Source: JAMQPK01 sp035937795 | Lineage (GTDB): Bacteria; Acidobacteriota; Vicinamibacteria; Vicinamibacterales; JAMQPK01 | DNA length: 18,241 nucleotides | Direction: 5' to 3' | Assembly: GCA_035937795.1 (NCBI GenBank) | Contig: DASZHO010000063.1 | Span: 1-18,241 of the forward strand | In this document: one piece after another, positions 9,274 to 16,033 of the stretch | Position numbering within the stretch: position 1 is the first letter of the stretch | Layout: each line of letters begins with the position of its first letter | Program-made: the position numbers and the translations under genes | Notes under the pieces: model-generated | What the model was told of the DNA's origin: nothing | Database searches by the model: none | What the model saw: only the letters and a program-made list of their open reading frames with translations

Positions 9274-10844
9274 TTGGCGTACTCAACCGCCCGCGTCTCC
9301 CGAATCACCGTGACCTTGATGTGGCCGGGATACTCGAGCTCGTTCTCGATGCGGCGCGCGATGTCTTTGGACAGCCACACCGCCTCCTCGTCCGTGATGC
9401 GCTCGCTCTCGACCATGATGCGGATTTCGCGGCCGGCCTGCAGCGCAAACGCCTTCGAGACGCCTTTGAACGAATCGGCGATCTCCTCGAGTTTCTCGAG
9501 ACGCTTCACATACGATTCCAGGATGTCGCGCCGCGCGCCGGGCCGCGCGGCGGAAATCGCGTCGGCCGACTGTACGATCATCGCTTCGAGCGAGGGCCAG
9601 TCGATGTCCATGTGGTGCGCCGCCATCGCCATCACCACCGCTTCGCTCTCGCCATGCTTGCGGAGGAGGTCGATGCCGATTTCCAGATGCGTCCCCTGCA
9701 GCTCGCGGTCGATCGCCTTGCCGCAATCGTGCAGGAAGGCGGCGCGCACGGCCACGTTCGCGTCCAGCCCGATTTCCTTGGCCATGATCCCGGCGAGGTA
9801 CGCGACCTCTTTCGAGTGATTCAGCACGTTCTGCCCGTAGCTGGTTCGATACTTCAGGCGCCCCATCAGCTTCTGCAGCTCCGGATGGAGGTCGTGCATC
9901 CCGAGCTCGAAGGCCGCCGCCTCGCCGTCCTTCCGCACCGATTCTTCCATCTCGGCTTTCACCTTCTCGACGACCTCCTCGATGCGGGCAGGATGGATGC
10001 GGCCGTCGGCGATGAGCCGCTCGATGGCCTGCTTGGCGATCTCGCGGCGATACGGATCGAACCCCGACAGGATGATCGCGCCGGGCGTGTCGTCGACGAT
10101 CAGATCGACCCCGGTGGCCTGCTCGAGTGCGCGGATGTTGCGGCCCTCGCGGCCGATGATCCGCCCTTTCAGGTCGTCGCTGGGGAGATCGACGACCGAG
10201 ACGGTCGTTTCGATTGTGTGTTCGGCGGCGCTGCGCTGGATGGCCTCGGTGATGTAGTGCCGTGCCCGCGCGCCCGCCTGCTCGCGCGCCTCGGCGTCGA
10301 GCCGCTTCACCAGGTTGGCGGCATCGCGCCGCGCGTCGGCTTCGATGTGCTTCATGAGCAGCTCCTTGGCCTCTTCATTGGTGAGGCCCGACAGCCGCTC
10401 GAGCTCGTGCTGCTGCCGCGCGACGAGCTGCTCGTATTTGGCCGCGGAGGCCGTTGCCGCGTGTTCCTTCTCGGCCACCGCCTGGGCGCGCGTCTGCACC
10501 TCTTTCTCCTTGCGGTCGAGGTTCGCCATCCGGTCCGAGAGCGAAGTCTCGCGGCGGCTGAGCTGCTGGTCCCGGTCGCTGAGCTGCTGCGTGCGCTCGC
10601 GCCCCTGCCGCTCGGCTTCCAGCCGGAGCTCGTGGGCCCGTTCCTTGGCCTCGAGCAGCGCCTCCTTCTTGAGCGAGTCGGCATCGCGCTCGGCGTCTTT
10701 GTGGATGCGGAGCGCCTGCTCTTCGGCGCGGCCGACGGTTTCGGCGGCGATGCGCTTGCGCACCGCGACCCACCAGAGAAACACGGAAGTGGCGGCCAGC
10801 GCGGCGACGATGAAGTTGACGAGGAGAATGAAGTACAGGCCCAT
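9270..10844 (-). CDS. rny: Ribonuclease Y
   Basis: The 524-residue protein matches the usual RNase Y length (about 520). RNase Y is a membrane-tethered endoribonuclease that starts mRNA decay. Residues 3-27 form one N-terminal membrane segment. About 35-200 is a long Glu/Arg/Ala-rich coiled coil. A KH RNA-binding domain around 212-275 contains GRIIGREGRNIRALE at 227-241. The HD metal-dependent hydrolase domain contains LNHSKEVAYLAG (from 341), the LHDCGKA box with His372-Asp373, and AHHMD around 409-413. The first HD residue is His343 in the SKEV-flanking segment. The ATG at 10844 is preceded by AAAGGA (plus-strand 10850-10855) at good spacing. It sits downstream of the 6S RNA gene and is coupled to thiL. 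Confidence 0.97.
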
Positions 10845-10849
10845 TAGGG

Positions 10850-10855
10850 TCCTTT
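10850..10855 (-). promoter_or_regulatory. Shine-Dalgarno of rny
   Basis: AAAGGA on the - strand lies 5 nt ahead of the ATG at 10844 and supports that start. The remaining part of this gap (10856-10990) shows no gene. It holds a 13-base perfect inverted repeat (agccct-c-agggct, 10904-10916) without a T-run, and a faint 7-bp-spaced aaccagg/accagga pattern around 10920-10953 that may be a decayed array. Confidence 0.6.
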
Positions 10856-10989
10856 GTCCATCGGTTTCCGGCGCCTGTGATGCGTGGTGCGCAGCCCGCG
10901 GTCAGCCCTCAGGGCTCGCGAACCTGTAACCAGGGCCCAGCACCAGGAACCACCGCCCGAGAACCTTCAGCGTAGTGAGGAGAGTATAG

Positions 10990-11180
10990 AAAGGCCCCGC
11001 TTTGCCGTGTGGGGAGGTCGGATGAACCTGCGTAAGCAGGTGGGACCGCGTTTTAGAGCCGCGCTTTAGGCTTCCTCGCACCGAGGCATGCACACCGCAC
11101 AGCGTTGCAATCCACTTAGTTGGTACATTGGCTCAACCGAAGCCTCCGATACCATCACGCGCAAAGCAGGGAACTCAGTG
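10990..11180 (-). ncRNA. ssrS: 6S RNA
   Basis: 6S RNA mimics an open promoter and sequesters housekeeping RNA polymerase holoenzyme. The minus strand resembles E. coli 6S RNA in order. It shows GAGCC before the left arm, a GGTGTGCATGCCTCGGTGCG segment close to the E. coli GUGAGCAUGCUCGGU region, then GAGGAAGCCT and CTAAAACGCGGTCCCACCTG, and a CAGGTTCATCCG hairpin side. The ends pair: CCCTGCTTTGC (plus-strand 11161-11171) with GCAAAGCGGGG (10995-11005) gives an 11-bp closing stem containing one G-U pair. CTGC/GCAG in the hairpin CCTGCTTACGCAGG also pairs. Length is about 185-190 nt, against 184 in E. coli. It lies just downstream of zapA, the classic ssrS position. Exact ends are estimated. 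Confidence 0.9.
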
Positions 11181-11190
11181 TCAGATGAGG

Positions 11191-11219
11191 ATCTTAGTCT
11201 CCTGTGAGGCCAGAAGCAA
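11191..11219 (-). promoter_or_regulatory. Putative promoter of 6S RNA
   Basis: On the - strand TTGCTT (plus 11214-11219) is followed by a 17-nt spacer and TAAGAT (plus 11191-11196). Three of six and four of six bases match the sigma-70 consensus. Transcription would begin near 11180-11185, just upstream of the closing stem of the RNA. The -35 element overlaps the edge of the 11-bp repeat array. Confidence 0.5.
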
Positions 11220-11285
11220 ACCCGGAACAAACCTGGAGCGAAGCTGGAGCAAACCAGCAGTAAACCGCCAGCAAATCAGCAAATC
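11215..11285. repeat. 11-bp tandem repeat array with phased A-tracts
   Basis: Five 11-bp units (agcaaacccgg, aacaaacctgg, agcgaagctgg, agcaaaccagc, agtaaaccgcc) are followed by two 8-bp units agcaaatc. Most units carry AAA at the same position, so short A-tracts recur about one helical turn apart. The array fills the gap between the zapA stop and the putative 6S promoter. It differs in unit length from the heptamer arrays elsewhere. Confidence 0.8.
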
Positions 11286-11291
11286 ATCCCG

Positions 11292-11585
11292 TCACGACCC
11301 CAAGGCGGCGTCGACCAGGCGCTCGAGGGCCTCGGTGCGCTGGGCCAGCGCCGCGCGCCCCCCCTTCTGCTGTTCCTGGCAGCGAAACAGCTCGTCGGCG
11401 ATGTTCAGCGCCGCCAGCACCGCCAGCCGGACGCTGTCGCCCGAGGCCGTCGAGTCCGCCGCAGCACGCATTTTTTCATCCACGTAGGACGCAAGACCGT
11501 TCACGTAGTGGGCGTCGAGCGCGCTGCGGATCGGATAGCGTTGCCCGCGAATCTCCACCGAGATGACGGCCTGCGCGTCTGCCAT
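11292..11585 (-). CDS. zapA: Cell division protein ZapA
   Basis: The 97-residue protein has the ZapA layout. An N-terminal beta-rich head carries VEIRGQRYPIRS (10-21), then YVNGLASYVDEKM (27-39), then the very typical LAVLAALNIADELF (54-67). A C-terminal coiled coil continues from there to the end. ZapA binds and bundles FtsZ filaments at the division ring. The start is ATG 11585, with a GGGG stretch about 6 nt upstream on the coding strand; no stronger ribosome-binding site is seen, because the leader is built of repeat. It lies directly downstream of a ZapB-like coiled-coil gene and upstream of 6S RNA. A plain zapA with no odd residues visible. Confidence 0.92.
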   Translation of the reverse strand: MADAQAVISVEIRGQRYPIRSALDAHYVNGLASYVDEKMRAAADSTASGDSVRLAVLAALNIADELFRCQEQQKGGRAALAQRTEALERLVDAALGS

Positions 11586-11593
11586 GTAACCCC

Positions 11594-11731
11594 ACTTTCT
11601 GCAGCCACTTTCTACTTTCTACTTTCTACTTTTTGCTTCTACTTTTGACCCTTGACTTTTAACTTTTGACTTTTAAGTTAACTTTCGACTTTTAACTTTT
11701 AACTTTTAACTTAACTTTTGACTCTCGACCT
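11594..11731. repeat. Long mosaic T-rich heptamer array between the zapB-like gene and zapA
   Basis: About 18 units cover nearly the whole 153-bp gap. The zapA-proximal end is made of actttct units (three in a row after a diverged stretch), while the rest is mainly actttta and acttttg. Register is broken by units of 5 bp (actta), 12 bp (7+5) and 13 bp. On the mRNA strand it is a purine-rich AAAAGTT/AGAAAGT leader directly ahead of the zapA ribosome-binding region. Confidence 0.93.
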
Positions 11732-11738
11732 TCTCCCT

Positions 11739-12017
11739 TCACATACTGATCCCCTCCAGCTGCTCCAGCATGTCGGAGACCCGGCCGCGAATCGATTCCC
11801 GCTCCATGCGCAGCGCCGCAACCTCGGCCAATCCGGCTTCCGAGTCGGCGAGCTGCTTCCTGGCCGTTTCGAGCTCGCGCGACAGCCGGCCGTTTTCTTC
11901 AGCCGCGCGGGCGTTATCGGCCCTCAGCCGGCTGATCATCGCGACGAGTGCCTTCACTTTTTCTTCCAGCCGATCGATGGGTTCGAATTCAACCGAGCGG
12001 GATGCGACACGCGACAT
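11739..12017 (-). CDS. Small coiled-coil protein, ZapB-like
   Basis: The 92-residue protein is almost entirely helical with heptad character: RLEEKVKALVAMI around 16-28, then a long Arg/Glu/Leu-rich stretch to the end. This resembles ZapB, the coiled-coil partner that bridges ZapA and MatP or forms part of the division apparatus. Position immediately upstream of zapA supports the call. Sequence similarity of coiled coils is weak evidence alone, so no gene symbol is given. ATG 12017 is chosen because GGAGG sits 5 nt before it on the coding strand. A much longer reading frame through this region runs back into pheT in another frame and is not real. The pheT stop is 35 bp upstream. Confidence 0.78.
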   Translation of the reverse strand: MSRVASRSVEFEPIDRLEEKVKALVAMISRLRADNARAAEENGRLSRELETARKQLADSEAGLAEVAALRMERESIRGRVSDMLEQLEGISM

Positions 12018-12052
12018 GGGAACCTCCGGGTGTAGGTGCGTTGCCCACGCAC

Positions 12053-14149
12053 TTAACGTTGAACCGCCCTGTGCGCTCGCGCGAGCGCAGCTAGGATCTC
12101 TTTCATCGCCGCGTCGATCTCTGCGTCGGTGAGCGTCCGATCGGCCGATCGGAACGTCAGGCGGAACGACAGGCTGACGCGGCCGTCCGGCACGCCTTTG
12201 CCCTGGTAGCGATCGAACTCCTGCGCCGACACGAGCGTGGCCGGCGCGGCCGAGGCGATCGTGCCACGAACCGTCGACGCGGGCAAGGTGTCGTCGACCA
12301 CAATCGAGATGTCGCGCGCGATCGATGGATACCGGGGAAGCGGCTTGAACCGCAGGACTCCGCCTGAGAGCGCTGCGTCCGGCCGCGGCCCCGCGGCATC
12401 GAGCGCGTCCAGATCCAGTTCGGCGACCCAGACGCCCTGATCGTGGGCGACCAGGCCGACCACACCCGCGCGCCGTCCGCCCGCGAAGACGCTGGCAGCC
12501 TGGCCAGCCACCAGAAACGCCGGAATCGGCGCAGCCGTGAACGTCAGCTCGACCTGCAGCGCTTCGGCGATGCGTTCCACCAGCCCTTTGACGTCGAAGA
12601 AGTCGACCTCGCGCCGGCTGCCGCTCCAGTGTGACGGCCCGGCGTCGCCCGTCCACGCCAGAGCGACCCGTTGCCGCTGTCCGTGCCGTGTGATCGCGGC
12701 GCCGATTTCGAACAGGCGAACATCCGGGCGCTGGCGATGGCGATTGTGCGCGACGGCCGAGAGCAGGCCTGGCACGAGTGACGGCCGTAACACGGCAAAC
12801 TGGGCCGTCAGCGGGTTGCTGATCGGCACGAGGTCGGACGCCTCGGCGAAGCGGGCCGCCTCGTCCGGGGCGATGAACGAGAAGCTCACCGCTTCGGAAC
12901 AGCCACCTGCAAGCAGCACCCGCCGGACCAGCCGGTCGCGCTCGACGCGCGGATCCGGTGGCGGCGGCGGCGTGTCCAGCGCGGGAAACGTGGCGGGCAG
13001 GCGATCGTAGCCGTAATGCCGTCCCACTTCCTCGATGAGATCGGCTTCGCCCGACACGTCCACTCGGAACGTGGGGACCGTCACCTTCCACCCATCCGCC
13101 TCCTGGCCGGCCCTGACAACCGTGAAGCCCAGACCCGTCAGCGTCCGCTCGACGTCGGCGTCGGGGACCGTCTGCCCGAGCACGCGTTCGATGCGCGCGC
13201 GGCGTAGCGTCAGCGTTTTCGGCTCAACCGGCGCCGGATACTGATCGATGACCGGGCCGCGCACCCGTCCGCCGGCAACGTTTTCGAGGAGCGCGCAGGC
13301 GCGCTCGATCCCCGGTACCGTCGCGTTGATGTCGCTCCCGCGCTCGAAGCGCGCCGACGCCTCGGTTTTCAGTCCGAGCTTCTTGCTGGTCCGCCGCACG
13401 CTCTTCGGTTCAAAGCAGGCGCTCTCGAGCACGACGGTCTTCGTCGTCGAGCTGACCTCGGAGAGGCTGCCGCCCATGACCCCGGCCACCGCTTGTGGCC
13501 TGTCCGCGTCGGCGATCACCAGCATCTCCGGGTCGAGCGTCCGGTCGACGCCGTCCAGCGTCTTCAGCCGCTCACCCTTCGCGGCGTGGCGGATCCGGAG
13601 TGTGCGGCCGCCGAGCTTCGCGAGATCGAACGCGTGCATCGGCTGCCCGAGCTCGACGAGCACGTAGTTGGTGACGTCCACGACGTTGTTGATGGGACGG
13701 ACGCCGCACGCCTGCAGGCGCGCGGCCAGCCAGGCCGGCGAGGGTCCGATGGTGACATCAACAACCGCCGCGCTGTAGCGCGGACAGAGATCCGGCGCCT
13801 CGAGCCTGACAGTGACCTCCGTGACGTCCCCCGGCGCGCCCTCCTTCACCGGGGTCCCCGCCGGCTGGCGATACGCCGCCGGCGGCCGCCCGAGCGGCAA
13901 TGAGTACGCCGTAGCCGTCTCGCGCGCCAGTCCAAGCACGCTCATCGCGTCCGGCCGGTTCGCGGTGATCTCGAAATCCAGCACAGCATCTCCAGCCCCG
14001 CCGCCCGCGCCCGCCCCGGCCACTCCCGCCCCGGCCGCGACCTCCACCCCCGCCAGCTCGAACCCGCGCATCGACAGCGTCTCGCCGAGCTCTTCGGGCG
14101 AAGCGGTGACGTCCACGAATTCGCGTAGCCAGGAAACCAGGACCTTCAC
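12053..14149 (-). CDS. pheT: Phenylalanyl-tRNA synthetase beta subunit lacking the tRNA-binding OB domain
   Basis: The 698-residue subunit pairs with PheS in the alpha2-beta2 enzyme that charges tRNA-Phe. The N-terminal module starts VLVSWLREFVD, followed by the B1-type segment DFEITANRPDAMSVLGLARE (58-77). The middle holds the B3/B4 editing module, then B5 and the catalytic-like region. The C-terminus has an FDX-ACB (B8) anticodon-binding domain starting near PRYPSIARDISIVVDD. In E. coli PheT (795 residues) an EMAP-like OB domain of about 100 residues lies between these first two segments. Here there is only a Gly/Ala-rich linker at about 39-54, which accounts for the shorter length. The GTG start at 14149 overlaps the pheS stop (GTGA). 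Confidence 0.94.
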   Translation of the reverse strand: MKVLVSWLREFVDVTASPEELGETLSMRGFELAGVEVAAGAGVAGAGAGGGAGDAVLDFEITANRPDAMSVLGLARETATAYSLPLGRPPAAYRQPAGTPVKEGAPGDVTEVTVRLEAPDLCPRYSAAVVDVTIGPSPAWLAARLQACGVRPINNVVDVTNYVLVELGQPMHAFDLAKLGGRTLRIRHAAKGERLKTLDGVDRTLDPEMLVIADADRPQAVAGVMGGSLSEVSSTTKTVVLESACFEPKSVRRTSKKLGLKTEASARFERGSDINATVPGIERACALLENVAGGRVRGPVIDQYPAPVEPKTLTLRRARIERVLGQTVPDADVERTLTGLGFTVVRAGQEADGWKVTVPTFRVDVSGEADLIEEVGRHYGYDRLPATFPALDTPPPPPDPRVERDRLVRRVLLAGGCSEAVSFSFIAPDEAARFAEASDLVPISNPLTAQFAVLRPSLVPGLLSAVAHNRHRQRPDVRLFEIGAAITRHGQRQRVALAWTGDAGPSHWSGSRREVDFFDVKGLVERIAEALQVELTFTAAPIPAFLVAGQAASVFAGGRRAGVVGLVAHDQGVWVAELDLDALDAAGPRPDAALSGGVLRFKPLPRYPSIARDISIVVDDTLPASTVRGTIASAAPATLVSAQEFDRYQGKGVPDGRVSLSFRLTFRSADRTLTDAEIDAAMKEILAALARAHRAVQR

Positions 14150-15222
14150 AGCGGGAACTGCTCCAGGAAGCGGAGATCGTTCTCGTAGAACAGCCGGATG
14201 TCGTCGACGCCGTACTTCAGGATCGCCACGCGCTCGATGCCGATGCCGAACGCAAACCCGGTATAGCGCTCGGAGTCATAGCCAACTGCCTCGAATACCG
14301 CAGGATGCACCATGCCGCTTCCGAGAATTTCCAGCCATCCGGTCTTTTTGCAGATGGGGCAGCCGCTCCCGTTGCAGAACACGCAGCCGATGAAGACCTC
14401 CGCGCTCGGCTCCGTGTACGGAAAGAAGCTCGGCCGGAACAGCACCTGCGTTCGATTTTCGAACAGCTCGTGCAGGAACGTCGTCAAGGTGCCCTTGAGA
14501 TCGGCCATCGTGACGCGCTCGCCGACGACGAGCCCTTCCACCTGTTGGAACATCGGCGTGTGCGTCAGGTCCAGGTCGTCGCGGCGATATACCTTGCCCG
14601 GCACGATGATCCGCACCGGCGGGTCGTGCGATTCCATGTACCGAATCTGCATCGGCGAGGTGTGCGTCCGCAGCAACGTCGCGGGACGGTCCGGCCCGGC
14701 GTGGCCGGTGCGGTCGACTGCGGGATGTCCCGGCACCGTTCCCTCGAGATACAGCGTGTCTTGCATGTCGCGCGCGGGATGGTCGGCGGCCATGTTGAGC
14801 GCTTCGAAGTTGTGGTAGTCGTCCTCCACCTCTGGACCTTCCAGCACCTGGTAGCCCATTCGTGTGAAGATCGCCTCGATCTCCTCGCGGACGCTGACTA
14901 ATGGGTGGCGATGGCCGATTGGAGGCTTGCGGCCGGCGAGTGTGATGTCGACGCCCCCTGCCGGCGCCTTCGTCGCCTCGAGTGCTGCGCGCCGCTCGGA
15001 AAGCTGCTGTTCGATCTCCTGTTTGAGCTCGTTGGCAAGCCGGCCGAGAACCGGTCGCTGATCGGGCGGAGCGGTCGCCACCGACTTCATCAAGCCGGTG
15101 ACGAGACCGCTCTTCCTCCCGAGGTATTTGTCGCGGAGTGTCTGGAGATCCGGCTGCGACTCCAGACTCGAGAGCTCCCGTTGAAATTCAACACGGAGCC
15201 GCGCGATGTCGGAGTCGGTCAT
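14146..15222 (-). CDS. pheS: Phenylalanyl-tRNA synthetase alpha subunit
   Basis: The 358-residue class II synthetase subunit carries the active site. It has an N-terminal coiled coil (about 1-90), GHRHPL at 103-108 and motif 1 around 110-160. Motif 2 includes FRPSFFPYTEPS (262-273), and motif 3 is GFAFGIGIERVAILKYGV (322-339). Four Cys at 280, 283, 288 and 291 form a possible zinc site, as in several bacterial PheS proteins. A roughly 20-residue Gly/Pro-rich insert lies between TLYLEG and LLRTHTSP (about 161-182). ATG 15222 begins at MTDSDIARLR. An in-frame start 45 bp further up would add an Arg/Ala-rich stretch without family support. The gene is coupled to pheT by a GTGA overlap. Confidence 0.95.
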   Translation of the reverse strand: MTDSDIARLRVEFQRELSSLESQPDLQTLRDKYLGRKSGLVTGLMKSVATAPPDQRPVLGRLANELKQEIEQQLSERRAALEATKAPAGGVDITLAGRKPPIGHRHPLVSVREEIEAIFTRMGYQVLEGPEVEDDYHNFEALNMAADHPARDMQDTLYLEGTVPGHPAVDRTGHAGPDRPATLLRTHTSPMQIRYMESHDPPVRIIVPGKVYRRDDLDLTHTPMFQQVEGLVVGERVTMADLKGTLTTFLHELFENRTQVLFRPSFFPYTEPSAEVFIGCVFCNGSGCPICKKTGWLEILGSGMVHPAVFEAVGYDSERYTGFAFGIGIERVAILKYGVDDIRLFYENDLRFLEQFPL

Positions 15223-15279
15223 GAAGGGTTCGCCGCCTGCGCGCGCACGCCGGGCGTCGGCGCGCACGCTCTTCGGGTG

Positions 15280-15729
15280 CTATGCCGTCGGTTGGGCCGC
15301 TCTAGCAGGCCTGGCCTTCTCGGTTTTTACCGGACGCGCCGCCTTCTCCGCTCTCACCGGCCTGGGTGTCGGCAGCGGTTTGGCGTCCTTGGCCTGCTTG
15401 GCGAGTAAGGCGAACGACGCCGGCTCGTTGACCGCCATGTCGGCCAGCATCTTTCGATCGAGCGTGACGCCCGCGGCCTTTAACCCGGACATCAGCTGCC
15501 CGTACGTCAGCCCTTGCTCGCGCGCCGCGGCGTTGATCCGCACTATCCAGAGCCGCCGGAAATCGCGCTTCTTGCGGCGGCGGCCGACAAACGCATATTT
15601 GAGCGCCGTATCGACCGATTCTTTGGCCGCCCGGTAGAGCTTGCTCTTGTTCGCGTAATAGCCCTTCGCGAGCCGTAGCAGCTTCTTGCGCTTGGCTCGG
15701 CGGACTGTTCCTCTTTTTACTCTCGCCAT
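15280..15729 (-). CDS. rplT: 50S ribosomal protein L20
   Basis: Residues 1-115 are a standard L20: MARVKRGTVRRAKRKKLLRL, then YYANKSKLYRAAKESV, RRRKKRDFRRLWI, INAAAREQGLTY and a globular C-terminal part ending around LADMAVNEPASFALL. L20 binds 23S rRNA early in 50S assembly and in several bacteria represses its own operon. The 149-residue length exceeds the usual ~118. The last ~35 residues are a Lys/Ala/Pro/Arg-rich tail, probably disordered and rRNA-facing. The ATG at 15729 has AGGAG 9 nt upstream. A three-unit heptamer array lies between rpmI and this gene. Confidence 0.96.
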   Translation of the reverse strand: MARVKRGTVRRAKRKKLLRLAKGYYANKSKLYRAAKESVDTALKYAFVGRRRKKRDFRRLWIVRINAAAREQGLTYGQLMSGLKAAGVTLDRKMLADMAVNEPASFALLAKQAKDAKPLPTPRPVRAEKAARPVKTEKARPARAAQPTA

Positions 15730-15742
15730 CTCGTGTTTCTCC

Positions 15743-15763
15743 TGAAGCCCAAAGCCTAGAGCC
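15743..15763. repeat. Short GAGCC-class heptamer array between rpmI and rplT
   Basis: Three units in register (tgaagcc, caaagcc, tagagcc) precede the plus-strand cta that is the TAG stop of rpmI. The last unit shares one base with that stop codon. The array sits just upstream of the rplT Shine-Dalgarno. With three degenerate copies this would be weak alone; the matching array upstream of rpmI makes it credible. Confidence 0.65.
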
Positions 15764-15960
15764 TATTTATACGGCAGCATCAGCGCGATCTTCTTGGCGT
15801 CCGCCTTCGACACGACCGCCATACCGCGCATGCGACGCTTCCGCTTCTTGGTCTTGCTGGTCAGGATGTGCTGTTTGAACGCTTTGCTCCGCAGAAATTT
15901 TCCCGTTCCCGTTTTCTTGAAGCGCTTGGCGGCGCCCCTGTGCGTCTTGAGTTTCGGCAT
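15763..15960 (-). CDS. rpmI: 50S ribosomal protein L35
   Basis: The 65-residue basic protein reads MPKLKTHRGAAKRFKKTGTG and continues with KRKRRMRG and a C-terminal LMLPYK, an unmistakable bL35. It is a late-assembly protein of the large subunit and is always linked to infC and rplT. ATG 15960 is the normal start. Longer in-frame extensions upstream would translate the intergenic repeat array and are rejected. The coding strand ahead has an AGGAG about 13 nt away and GAAGAGA closer in. The gene is flanked by heptamer arrays on both sides. Confidence 0.97.
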   Translation of the reverse strand: MPKLKTHRGAAKRFKKTGTGKFLRSKAFKQHILTSKTKKRKRRMRGMAVVSKADAKKIALMLPYK

Positions 15961-15991
15961 CTCGGTCTCTTCGCTCCTGGCTCTCTCCGTC

Positions 15992-16033
15992 TTGGCCCTT
16001 CGCCCTGAGCCCTGCGCCCTTGGCCCTGAGCCT
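15992..16033. repeat. GAGCCCT-class heptamer array between infC and rpmI
   Basis: Six exact 7-bp units: ttggccc, ttcgccc, tgagccc, tgcgccc, ttggccc and tgagcct. The final two bases (16032-16033) belong to the infC stop codon (plus-strand cta 16032-16034). Bases 4-6 of each unit are invariantly GCC, while bases 2 and 3 vary. In the mRNA this leader reads as AGGGC-rich purine tract. Confidence 0.93.

Noticed and set aside
9321..10847. A 508-codon open frame on the + strand antisense to rny
   Set aside because: GC-rich third positions open the antisense frame. The product has no recognisable family, while the opposite strand is an unambiguous RNase Y.
10904..10916. Inverted repeat agccct-c-agggct as a terminator after 6S RNA
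   Set aside because: The loop is only one base and there is no T-run on either side, so it is probably a chance or decayed-repeat palindrome.
11739..13091. A 450-codon open frame on the - strand joining the zapB-like gene to upstream sequence
   Set aside because: Its first ~360 codons lie out of frame inside pheT and show only Arg/Gly/Ala shadow composition. The real gene begins at ATG 12017 behind a GGAGG.
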